From positions 1 through 12,774 of the forward strand of contig JALHVH010000343.1 of the NCBI GenBank assembly GCA_022867105.1: a DNA stretch of 12,774 nt, in the 5' to 3' direction. Every line of letters starts with the position of its first letter. The first letter of the stretch is position 1. Shown here piece after piece: positions 1-7,017 of the stretch. Both the position numbers and the translations under genes were made by a program. Source of the stretch: Candidatus Aminicenantota bacterium (GTDB taxonomy: Bacteria; Acidobacteriota; Aminicenantia; Aminicenantales; Saccharicenantaceae). The notes below the pieces were generated by a model. The model was given only the letters and a program-made list of their open reading frames with translations, did not search any database and had not been told where the DNA came from.

Positions 1-1721
1 ATTTGGGCATTGGCCAGCCTTAAAGCCGCCATTCCCCAAAGCGTTGCCAGGGTCGCGTGATAGCGGAATTCGGGGTCGCCGAAATGCGACATCCAGTAAA
101 AATCATCATACTGGGAATGGTAGACTCCGTAAGGGCCGTCGAAGCCCATTCCCAGGACCGGCATGCAGACGAAATTCAGAAAGGCCGTATGGTCGCTGCC
201 GCTTCCGACCCGAGTCTCGATGAGACGGGTTTCCCCCGTTTGATCCTTGCCCTGTTTGAACAGTTTCATGGCCTCATAAATCGTTTCCCCCGTGCAGGGA
301 TCCAAAACTTCATGGGTGATTTGCAGCATGAGATCGCCAAGCGAAGGCACGGCTGCCGCCCCAAAATTGGGTCCGCTCGCGGCAGAATCGACGTTGATGT
401 ACACGACGCCGTCTTTCTTCAGTTTGTCCGCATGCTGCTCCGCCCATTCCGTTGAACCGGTCAGGGTGTTCTCCTCGGCGTCCCAGTTGCAGAAGATAAG
501 GCTCCTCTTTGGCCGGGTGCCGTCTTTCACCAACTGTCCCAGGTTCTGAGCGAGACCAAGCATGGCCGCGGTGCCGCTGCTCGGGTCGACGGCCCCGTAA
601 ACCCAGGCATCCCGGTGGTTCCCGAGGACGACCCATTTTTCAGGCTCTTCCCGTCCCTTGATTTTGCCGACGACATTCCATATGGAGCCGACGGAATTGT
701 CCATTTCCACCTTGAGATGAACTTTGGCCGGGCCCGGACCGACGTGGTAGGTCAAAGGCAGCCCTCCCTGCCACTCCTGAGGGACGGCCGGACCGGCCAG
801 ATTCTCTAAAAACGGCCGCGCTTCCTTATGTGAGAGGGGAACAGCCATGATCTTGGGCAGGATTTCCGACTCCTCCGGCTTCAGACGCCTGGCTCCCGGG
901 ATCGAAGCCCAGCCGGGAGTCAGCGGGTCTCCGGGAATAATGAAATCAAATGGGATGCCGCCTCGTTGAATGTGGCTTTCCGGCCCCCAAGGCCCATTGG
1001 GAAAAACATCGCCGCGCACAAAGCCGTCATCCTTGGGATCGGAATAGATAAGCAGGCCGGCGGCGCCCCTCCGCTGGGCCGTCAGGGCTTTGAAACCCCT
1101 ATAACTGTAGGGCTCTGAGTAACGGACCAGGGCGATCTTGCCTTTGATGTCGATCCCCATCTCCGACAGCCTGTCGTAATCCTCCGGATTCCCGCCATAA
1201 GCATAGACCACGGGAGCCGTGACTTCGCCGGAGGCCGAATAGGCATTGAACCCGATGCTCACTTGACCGTTAAAAGAATCCTTGTCGACGGGATAGCCTT
1301 CTTCCCTCAAAGTGGCCTTGAAAAGAGCAGGTTCGACCATTTCCACAATGATATCTTTGGGAAAAGAAAGGAGGACCTGATATTCGACGAGTTCCACGTC
1401 CTCGAGGCCGTATTCCTTGAATTTATCCCTGACATACACGGCGAGTTCGTAATTCCGCTTGCTGCCCGCGATATGAGGCTCTTCCGTCAGAAATCTCAAG
1501 TGTTTTTCATAAACCTTGGGGTCGGCCAGTTTTTTAAGCGCGGCTTCTATTTGACGCTCTTCTCTTGTGCTGTCGAGAGAGAATCCTTTGATTCTCTCAT
1601 CGCAGAACTCCCGAAAACGAACCGCCGCTTCAGCCCGCTTTTGAGCCCATTCATCTGCGGTGAAGAGTGTTGTGAGACCGAGAACAAAAGCCAGGTAAAA
1701 AAACTTTTTTAAAAAACTCAT
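1..1721 (-). CDS. M28B peptidase, glutamate carboxypeptidase II-like, C-terminus off the window
   Basis: A secreted dinuclear-zinc exopeptidase of the PSMA/NAALADase type, expected to release C-terminal residues from peptides outside the cytoplasm. The frame is open from the ATG at 1721 to the window edge: 573 codons with no stop, against about 700-750 in the family, so the helical dimerisation domain is missing. Residues 1-22 form a signal peptide (MSFLKKFFYLAF, then a hydrophobic core). A PA-type insert spans roughly 120-340 and includes the family block QRG...PGDPLTPG. The metal and catalytic residues are all present: H369 (in HRDAW), D379 (VDPSSG), the E416-E417 pair (DAEEN), D445 (INVDS) and H535 (YHSQYDD). 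They align with human GCPII H377, D387, E424/E425, D453 and H553 (numbering from memory). A GGAAGG Shine-Dalgarno sits 4 bases before the ATG. The gene starts 29 bases after the upstream hydrolase ends, so the two are probably cotranscribed. Substrate preference for acidic residues is uncertain. Confidence 0.93.
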   Translation of the reverse strand, partial: MSFLKKFFYLAFVLGLTTLFTADEWAQKRAEAAVRFREFCDERIKGFSLDSTREERQIEAALKKLADPKVYEKHLRFLTEEPHIAGSKRNYELAVYVRDKFKEYGLEDVELVEYQVLLSFPKDIIVEMVEPALFKATLREEGYPVDKDSFNGQVSIGFNAYSASGEVTAPVVYAYGGNPEDYDRLSEMGIDIKGKIALVRYSEPYSYRGFKALTAQRRGAAGLLIYSDPKDDGFVRGDVFPNGPWGPESHIQRGGIPFDFIIPGDPLTPGWASIPGARRLKPEESEILPKIMAVPLSHKEARPFLENLAGPAVPQEWQGGLPLTYHVGPGPAKVHLKVEMDNSVGSIWNVVGKIKGREEPEKWVVLGNHRDAWVYGAVDPSSGTAAMLGLAQNLGQLVKDGTRPKRSLIFCNWDAEENTLTGSTEWAEQHADKLKKDGVVYINVDSAASGPNFGAAAVPSLGDLMLQITHEVLDPCTGETIYEAMKLFKQGKDQTGETRLIETRVGSGSDHTAFLNFVCMPVLGMGFDGPYGVYHSQYDDFYWMSHFGDPEFRYHATLATLWGMAALRLANAQ

Positions 1722-1750
1722 AAAACCTTCCGTTGAGAGGCCGAATGGGA

Positions 1751-3757
1751 CTAGTCCAACGCCAACACCCGAATTCTTGACCCCTCTTTTCCTCCGCGAT
1801 AAACGCGTTCGACCGCCTTCTCGAAGTCCGAGGCCTTAGCCTTCGGAATATCTAAAAATTTCTGGGGATTCCGGTCCGTCAGCGGAAACCAGGAACTCTG
1901 GATCTGGACCATGATCCGGTGGCCGGGGCGGAACGTGTGGCAGACATCCGGCATCACGAACTCGATCTTCTCCGGTCTGTGCGGGATGAAAGGTTCCGGC
2001 TTTTCCAGGCTGTTGCGGAATTTGCCCCTAAACGGCTCCCCGCGGACGAGCTGCTGATAGCCCGCCCGATGGATCTCCGCCGGGTTCGGATCCGGATCCG
2101 GATAATCGTTCGGATAGACATCGATCAACTTCACGTCGAAGTCCGAGTCCGTGCCCGAAGTGGACACCTTGAGCAGCGCCGTGATCGGCCCCGCGATCGT
2201 GATGTCATGGTCCAGAGGTTCCGTTTCGTAGACCAGGACATCGGAACGCCGGGAAGCGAATCTCTGATCCTCAGCCATGTAGTCGCCCGGCATGCCCTTC
2301 CCTATGCGACCAAGAACCGGCACGGGCTTGTCCGGATCGCTGAGATATTCATCGAACCCGCTGCCCGTGTCCGGAGCCGCCTCGAAGGACAGTTTGCCTC
2401 CCGGGCTAAGATAAAGGGTCTTTTCGCGGGCCGCCTTCGGAGGCCAGGTGTCAAATCGCCGCCATTGATTCGTTCCCGTCTCAAAAAGCCAGGCTTTCGG
2501 GATCATTCCTTCCTTCGATGTCTTCAGACCGTTGCCTCTGTCTTTCAGGTGGTATACGAAAAAAGGCAGTTCGATGTTGTCGCGGAAGAACTCTCCGGTC
2601 TTGGAGCCGAAGTCCAGGTTGCCGAGCTTGGCGCCGTCCATGTCCGCCCATCCGCCGTGAAGCCACGGACCCATGACCAGGGTGTTGGGAGCGGACGGTC
2701 CGTTCTTCTCCAGGGCGCGGAAGAGCTTCAGCGGACCGGCAAGGTCCTCGGCATCGAACCAGCCGCCTACGAACAGGACTGCCGGCTTGATGTTTTTCAT
2801 GTATGGAGCGAGAGCGCGGGACCTCCAGAACTCATCATAGTTGGCATGTTCGAGGGTATCGTTCCAGTACGGGTTCTCGTTCTTGAGATACTTCTCGTTG
2901 CTGTTAGAGAGCGGGCCCATGCGCAAATAGAAGTCGTAAGCATCCGGCGTGCCGAAGTTGAAACGGGCGAACCTCTCCGGGCGGGAAGGCTCGGCCAGGC
3001 GCGGCTTGAAAACCGTGTAGAAACCGAAATTGGCCGCCAGGAAGAAGGCGCCGTTGTGGTAGGCATCATCCCCGTCCGCGACGTCACCCACCGGGGCCTG
3101 GGGCGAGGCCGCCTTGAGAGCGGGATGGGCATCGATCATTCCGAAAGCGGCGAAGAAGCCCGAATACGAGATCCCCGAAATGCCTACTTTCCCGTTGTTG
3201 TTGGGGACATGTTTTACGAGCCAGTCAATGGTGTCATAGGTATCCGTGCTCTCATCCGTGTCCGCAGGGCCCGCAAACCGGGTCTTGTGATAGGGAATAT
3301 CGATAAACTCCCCCTCGGATAAATATCGCCCGCGCACATCCTGGTAGACGAAGATGAAACCCTCTTTCTCGAAACCCTCGGAAGGGCCGAGCACGGGCCG
3401 GTAGTTGTCGATCCCGTAAGGAGAGATCGAATAAGGCGTCCGCTGCATCAGTATCGGAAAGGTCTGGCTGGAATCTTTGGGCACATAAACCGTCGTGAAG
3501 AGCTTGACGCCGTCCCGCATGGGGATGCGGTAGTCGTACTTCGTATAGTTGGCCCGCGTAAACTCGAGTTGACGGCTGACCAACTCTTTCTGATCGTAAT
3601 CCTGGGCGAAAGAAGCGGGTCCCGGCAGCCACCCCAGGACGAGTGCGCATATCATGGGCCATGAAGCGTGATGCGAGCCGGCCGCGACCCGGCTGCGGCC
3701 GACACGTCCTCTCAAGCGGATTATCGGTAATCTATCGGTCTTTTCGACAATATCCAT
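1751..3757 (-). CDS. Secreted CocE/NonD (S15) alpha/beta hydrolase, alpha-amino ester hydrolase-like
   Basis: A 668-residue serine hydrolase, probably periplasmic or secreted, that would cleave esters or amides of alpha-amino acids or short peptides. Residues 1-51 form an export signal with an unusually long Arg-rich n-region, a core around 35-49 and a likely cut after ASFAQ. The alpha/beta-hydrolase core spans about 75-400, with a C-terminal jelly-roll at about 500-665. The triad is S197 (GISYSG), D335 (GGWFD) and H367 (GPWLHGG). Y198 fits the oxyanion tyrosine. D231, E337 and D338 match in spacing the carboxylate cluster that binds the alpha-amino group in Xanthomonas alpha-amino ester hydrolase (S174, D208, D307, E309, D310, H340; recalled). 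The start is fixed by a strong GGGAGGAG Shine-Dalgarno 7 bases upstream. That Shine-Dalgarno lies inside a small hairpin. Other possible labels are glutaryl-7-ACA acylase-like or X-Pro dipeptidyl-peptidase-like. Confidence 0.93.
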   Translation of the reverse strand: MDIVEKTDRLPIIRLRGRVGRSRVAAGSHHASWPMICALVLGWLPGPASFAQDYDQKELVSRQLEFTRANYTKYDYRIPMRDGVKLFTTVYVPKDSSQTFPILMQRTPYSISPYGIDNYRPVLGPSEGFEKEGFIFVYQDVRGRYLSEGEFIDIPYHKTRFAGPADTDESTDTYDTIDWLVKHVPNNNGKVGISGISYSGFFAAFGMIDAHPALKAASPQAPVGDVADGDDAYHNGAFFLAANFGFYTVFKPRLAEPSRPERFARFNFGTPDAYDFYLRMGPLSNSNEKYLKNENPYWNDTLEHANYDEFWRSRALAPYMKNIKPAVLFVGGWFDAEDLAGPLKLFRALEKNGPSAPNTLVMGPWLHGGWADMDGAKLGNLDFGSKTGEFFRDNIELPFFVYHLKDRGNGLKTSKEGMIPKAWLFETGTNQWRRFDTWPPKAAREKTLYLSPGGKLSFEAAPDTGSGFDEYLSDPDKPVPVLGRIGKGMPGDYMAEDQRFASRRSDVLVYETEPLDHDITIAGPITALLKVSTSGTDSDFDVKLIDVYPNDYPDPDPNPAEIHRAGYQQLVRGEPFRGKFRNSLEKPEPFIPHRPEKIEFVMPDVCHTFRPGHRIMVQIQSSWFPLTDRNPQKFLDIPKAKASDFEKAVERVYRGGKEGSRIRVLALD

Positions 3758-3767
3758 GGACAGACTC

Positions 3768-3788
3768 CTCCCTTTGAAAAATAGGGAG
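3768..3788 (-). promoter_or_regulatory. Hairpin over the Shine-Dalgarno of the S15 hydrolase gene
   Basis: On the minus strand CTCCCT (3788-3783) can pair with AGGGAG (3773-3768) across a 9-base A/T-rich loop. AGGGAG is part of the ribosome binding site AAAGGGAGGAG (3775-3765) of the gene starting at 3757. The fold would hide about half of the Shine-Dalgarno. With only six pairs it is modest, and a regulatory role is inferred. Confidence 0.35.
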
Positions 3789-3851
3789 ACTCATACTGAA
3801 TTCACGAGTTATAAGCATATTTCGGAAGTCTTTATGGCCTCCCGGAACGGA

Positions 3852-3881
3852 ATCTTATCACGTGAGATTGAAGACAGACAA
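3852..3881 (-). promoter_or_regulatory. Possible sigma-70 promoter for the S15 hydrolase and M28B genes
   Basis: In the 154-base gap between the lipoprotein stop and the hydrolase start, the minus strand reads TTGTCT (3881-3876), an 18-base spacer, then TAAGAT (3857-3852). Each box matches four of six consensus positions. It would give a leader of about 90 bases. I see no convincing rho-independent terminator in the gap, so read-through from the upstream operon is also possible. Confidence 0.3.
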
Positions 3882-3911
3882 CTGTTTTGCCCATTTCCTC
3901 AAGGGGTTCTC

Positions 3912-5015
3912 TTACGTTTTATGTATAGCCTTTTTAAATACGACCCAATCGGCCTCCGTCATCCTGTCGGGAGTGAAAAGACATATTCCCGCGGCGCCGT
4001 TTTTCATGGACTCCCATATGGCGGCTTCCAATTCTTCAGGCACCAAGCCGTGATTTTCGGGATCGGGTTCGCCGGCCTTCTTTTCGGGCGCGGGACAAAT
4101 GAACAGACCGCTGTAGAGCGGTTTTTTGTTGCCCAGCGCGGTCACGCCTTCTTGGCACATCTCGCCGATCCACTTTGTCCCCTCGAGATAAAAATCGTTG
4201 TAATTCATCGGAAAGAAGGCGTCGATGTCCCATTTGTCCCATTCCTGCCTGACGATCTTCTTGGCTATTGAATTGGGGCCCGGGAACACGGCGGCGGTGA
4301 TTTGCTTGTTTTTAGCGTGGATCCCCTTCGTCAGACGGTTGACGAGGTTCGTGATGAGGTCGTAGCGGAATTGTTTCCACGCCTCCACTTGCGAAGGATC
4401 TTCAACGGCCCTGATATCGATGCCGGTTTGGGCCTTAAAGTCCGAAACGCATGTGTCGCAATAACAGTAATCGAATTGCGGATACTCCCTGTCCATGACC
4501 AGGCCATATTTTTTCCATAGGCCCCGGGCAAGAATGACGTCCGGAAACCGTATGAAATCCAGGTGGATGCCGTCGACCTCCGGGATGTCCGCGATGCGGC
4601 CGTATAATTCTTCCAGGAATTGATGAACCTCTGCGCGGGCCGGGCAGACAAATTGGTAATGGGCGACATAGGCGGGCTTATCAAAGGCCGATTCGCCAAG
4701 ACCATTCACGGCGTACCATTCCGGTCTCAGTTTGGGATTATTTTGTTGGATGAGCGTGGGGATCCACGCATGAAACTCCATGCCCGCGTCTTTGACGATC
4801 TTTCCGACGCGTTTGTAGGTCTCAGGGTCATGGCCGGCCGAATACAGCAATCCGTCGATCCCTTTCCTTTTAAGGTCGTTGAACTTGGCTTTGAGTTCGG
4901 TGTCCGTGGCCTTTCCGGGTCCGCCAAGCCATGCGTAACAGCGGATCTTGGATTCCTGGCGGGGGGCGCATGAGATCATAAAAACGATCCCGACGAGGGC
5001 GATGAGCTTGTTCAT
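3912..5015 (-). CDS. Lipoprotein with a GHL10/DUF187-type glycoside-hydrolase-like TIM barrel
   Basis: A 367-residue lipoprotein, probably anchored in the outer membrane because residue 17 after the lipid-bearing C16 is Ala rather than Asp. The lipobox region is FMISC (12-16). The rest, about 25-365, looks like one TIM barrel of the hypothetical glycoside hydrolase (GHL10/GHL6, DUF187-like) group. The block GIHLDFIRFPD (149-159) carries D153, a candidate catalytic carboxylate, and FHAW (81-84) and FPMNYND (268-274) fit later strands. The Cys-rich CYCDTC (184-189), followed by an F and G spacing, recalls the Cys clusters of GH42/GHL barrels. The gene starts 18 bases after the dehydrogenase stop with AAGGGA about 9 bases before the ATG, and it is the last gene of the six-gene operon. 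That position suggests it acts on the glycan whose products the other enzymes process. Enzymatic activity and substrate are unproven. Confidence 0.85.
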   Translation of the reverse strand: MNKLIALVGIVFMISCAPRQESKIRCYAWLGGPGKATDTELKAKFNDLKRKGIDGLLYSAGHDPETYKRVGKIVKDAGMEFHAWIPTLIQQNNPKLRPEWYAVNGLGESAFDKPAYVAHYQFVCPARAEVHQFLEELYGRIADIPEVDGIHLDFIRFPDVILARGLWKKYGLVMDREYPQFDYCYCDTCVSDFKAQTGIDIRAVEDPSQVEAWKQFRYDLITNLVNRLTKGIHAKNKQITAAVFPGPNSIAKKIVRQEWDKWDIDAFFPMNYNDFYLEGTKWIGEMCQEGVTALGNKKPLYSGLFICPAPEKKAGEPDPENHGLVPEELEAAIWESMKNGAAGICLFTPDRMTEADWVVFKKAIHKT

Positions 5016-5033
5016 ACGATCATTCCCTTCACA

Positions 5034-6155
5034 TCACAACTTGATGACGAGCTTGAAGGCCTGCCTGCCGCCCGAGTGCGCGTTCCCTTCGGCGAACGTC
5101 CGCGGAACGTCCTCGAGCCTGATTTCGGTCAGCCAGTTTTTCACCTTGAACCGGCCGCTTTCAAGCCAGCCGAGCGCCAGAGGATAATCGCCCGTCGCGA
5201 AGTTCGAGCTCGTCGTGATCCTGCGCTCGCTTCCAAGACGGAGGAAGTTCACCGGCATCTCCTGGTCATGGACGGCCATGTTGACGAGCGTTCCACTCCT
5301 GCCGAGAAGCTTCAGCCCGAGGTCGAAACTGTCTTTTGTGCCGATGCTATCGAAAACACTGCCGAACCCTTCGGGCGCCAGGAACGAGAGTTCGTCCGCA
5401 AGCCGGCCGGGACTCTTACCGCGCACGTCGGCGACGACATCGATCCCCTGTTCGTGGGCCGCGTCGAGCGCCGCGTCGGCGATGTCGGTGATGACGACCT
5501 TGCTGGCTCCCAGGTTTCGCGCGGCCTGGGCGATGCCGTTGCCGGCGGGGCCCGCTCCCATCATCAGGACGGGCCTGCCCGGATGGATATCTCCCTGATG
5601 GGCGACGTGGACGCAGACGGCGAGAATGTCCATCATCGCTGTTTCCTCGTAAGTCAGGCTATCCGGAATCACGTAACATCCGCCGGCCCACGCGGGGACA
5701 TACTCGGCATACGCGCCGGGGTAGAAGTCCCGTTTCCCCCACCCCTGGCCGTGGCCGAGATGCACGGTGTTGGGACAGAGCTGGGTTCGCCCCGAGCGGC
5801 ACTCGGAACACGTCCCGCAGACCTTCGAGCATATCGGGGCGACCCGCTTGCCCAGAAGATATTCGTTTTTCTTGTTGACGACGGCCACGACCTCGCCTGC
5901 GAACTCGTGGCCAAGGACGATGTTCGCGGGATTGTCCATGTGGCGTCCGAGGGTGTGCATGGCCCAGGGGTTCTCACCCGCGTAGTAACGAAAGTCGGAG
6001 CCGCAAACCCCGCAGGCGGCGACCTTGACGAGCACCATGTCCGGGTCGCCGAAGGATTCGACGGGCCAGACGGGAATGTCGCGATAGGTCAGTTTTCGAG
6101 GCGCCTCGAGCACGACCGCCCTCATGATGGATGGGAGGATTCGGTTTGTGATCAT
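5034..6155 (-). CDS. Zinc-dependent MDR alcohol/polyol dehydrogenase
   Basis: A cytoplasmic medium-chain dehydrogenase of 373 residues, likely oxidising a polyol or sugar-acid hydroxyl with NAD. The catalytic-zinc site shows C51 (GVCGSD) and H83-E84 (LGHEFAG), with D176 in the place often held by Glu. The structural-zinc lobe is C113, C116, C119 and C127 with the usual 2-2-7 spacing. The Rossmann turn is GAGPAG (200-205), and D224 at the end of the second strand favours NAD over NADP. The stretch between C51 and H83 is about ten residues longer than in threonine or sorbitol dehydrogenases. I chose the ATG at 6155 because AGGA, overlapping the preceding stop, lies about 7 bases upstream. The family-typical alternative MRAVVLE at 6125 has no ribosome binding site. 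The gene begins 7 bases after the SDR stop. The exact substrate cannot be read from the sequence. Confidence 0.92.
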   Translation of the reverse strand: MITNRILPSIMRAVVLEAPRKLTYRDIPVWPVESFGDPDMVLVKVAACGVCGSDFRYYAGENPWAMHTLGRHMDNPANIVLGHEFAGEVVAVVNKKNEYLLGKRVAPICSKVCGTCSECRSGRTQLCPNTVHLGHGQGWGKRDFYPGAYAEYVPAWAGGCYVIPDSLTYEETAMMDILAVCVHVAHQGDIHPGRPVLMMGAGPAGNGIAQAARNLGASKVVITDIADAALDAAHEQGIDVVADVRGKSPGRLADELSFLAPEGFGSVFDSIGTKDSFDLGLKLLGRSGTLVNMAVHDQEMPVNFLRLGSERRITTSSNFATGDYPLALGWLESGRFKVKNWLTEIRLEDVPRTFAEGNAHSGGRQAFKLVIKL

Positions 6156-6162
6156 GATGTTC

Positions 6163-7017
6163 CTAGACCCCCGAGAACGCGGAAAAACCGCCGTCGATAG
6201 GAAGCACGATCCCGGTCACGAAAGCCGACGCGTCGGAAACGAGCCAAACCAGAGCGCCGGCCAAATCCTCGGGCCTGCCGAAGCGGCCCATCGGCGTATG
6301 GGCGATGATCGTCGCGCCTCTCGCGGTCAGCTCGCCGGTTCGCTCGTCCGTCAGCAGGAACCGATTCTGGCCGGTCAGAAAGAAGCCGGGAGCGATGGCG
6401 TTGACCCGGATATGGAGCGGGGCGAAATGCGTCGCGAGCCACCGGGTGAAGTTGGAGACGCCGGCCTTTGCGGCCGAGTAGGCGGGGACCCTGGTGAGCG
6501 GCATGAAGGCGCTCATTGACGAGACGTTGACGATGACTCCCCTGCCGCATTCCGCCATCACCCTGCCGAATGTCTGGGCCGCGAGGAACGTTCCGAGAAA
6601 ATTGAGGTCGAAAACGGACCGGATGGCGGCGGCGCCGATGTCGAAGAACGTGTTGAGTCCGTCGACGGCTTCGATAAGGTCCTTGCGCTCGAGAGTCTCT
6701 TTGGATGTGGTCGCCTTGGGGTCGTTTCCACCCGCGCCGTTTATCAGAATGTCGACACCTCCGAGTTCATGAATCACTCTCGCCTTGGCGGCCTCCAGGC
6801 TCTCTTTGTCAAGGACATCACAGGGCACGCCGATCGCCCGGCCCCCTTTATCGACGATCTCCCTTGCCGCCTCGATCGAGGCCCCTTCACGAAGATCCAG
6901 GAGGGCGACGGTCACTCCGCGCTCCGCGAGGGCCCCTGCCATGGATCTGCCCAAGACCCCTCCCCCACCCGTAATGACGGCCGTCCTTCCGTTCAATCCG
7001 AAGATATCGCTTGTCAT
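6163..7017 (-). CDS. SDR oxidoreductase of the D-mannonate oxidoreductase (YjmF/UxuB-type) group
   Basis: A 284-residue short-chain dehydrogenase. It resembles the SDR-type D-mannonate oxidoreductases (Bacillus YjmF; recalled, not searched), which interconvert D-fructuronate and D-mannonate. Supporting blocks are INGAGGN followed by KATT (92-104), the INISSMNAF-like stretch VNVSSMSAF (163-171), APGFFLTGQNR (209-219), HTPMGRFG (240-247) and a C-terminus ending DGGFSAFSGV. The cofactor turn is TGGGGVLG (16-23), with D41 suggesting NAD. The catalytic residues are N139, S167, Y180 and K184. The ATG at 7017 overlaps the aminotransferase stop as ATGA, with GAGGTG 5 bases upstream. This indicates translational coupling and rules out the longer frame opening at 7110. 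No uronate isomerase or mannonate dehydratase is in the window, so the true substrate may be a related hexulosonate, perhaps an amino one. Confidence 0.93.
   Translation of the reverse strand: MTSDIFGLNGRTAVITGGGGVLGRSMAGALAERGVTVALLDLREGASIEAAREIVDKGGRAIGVPCDVLDKESLEAAKARVIHELGGVDILINGAGGNDPKATTSKETLERKDLIEAVDGLNTFFDIGAAAIRSVFDLNFLGTFLAAQTFGRVMAECGRGVIVNVSSMSAFMPLTRVPAYSAAKAGVSNFTRWLATHFAPLHIRVNAIAPGFFLTGQNRFLLTDERTGELTARGATIIAHTPMGRFGRPEDLAGALVWLVSDASAFVTGIVLPIDGGFSAFSGV

Noticed and set aside
57..1712. Plus-strand frames in the first 1.7 kb
   Set aside because: The minus strand is one uninterrupted M28B frame across the whole stretch with all zinc ligands, so the plus frames are shadows.
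1919..3322. 467-codon plus-strand open frame
   Set aside because: It is the mirror of the S15 hydrolase, which has a full catalytic triad. The plus frame is Arg/Val-rich with no motif.
5076..6200. 374-codon plus-strand open frame
   Set aside because: It is antisense to the zinc dehydrogenase with its intact zinc and Rossmann motifs.
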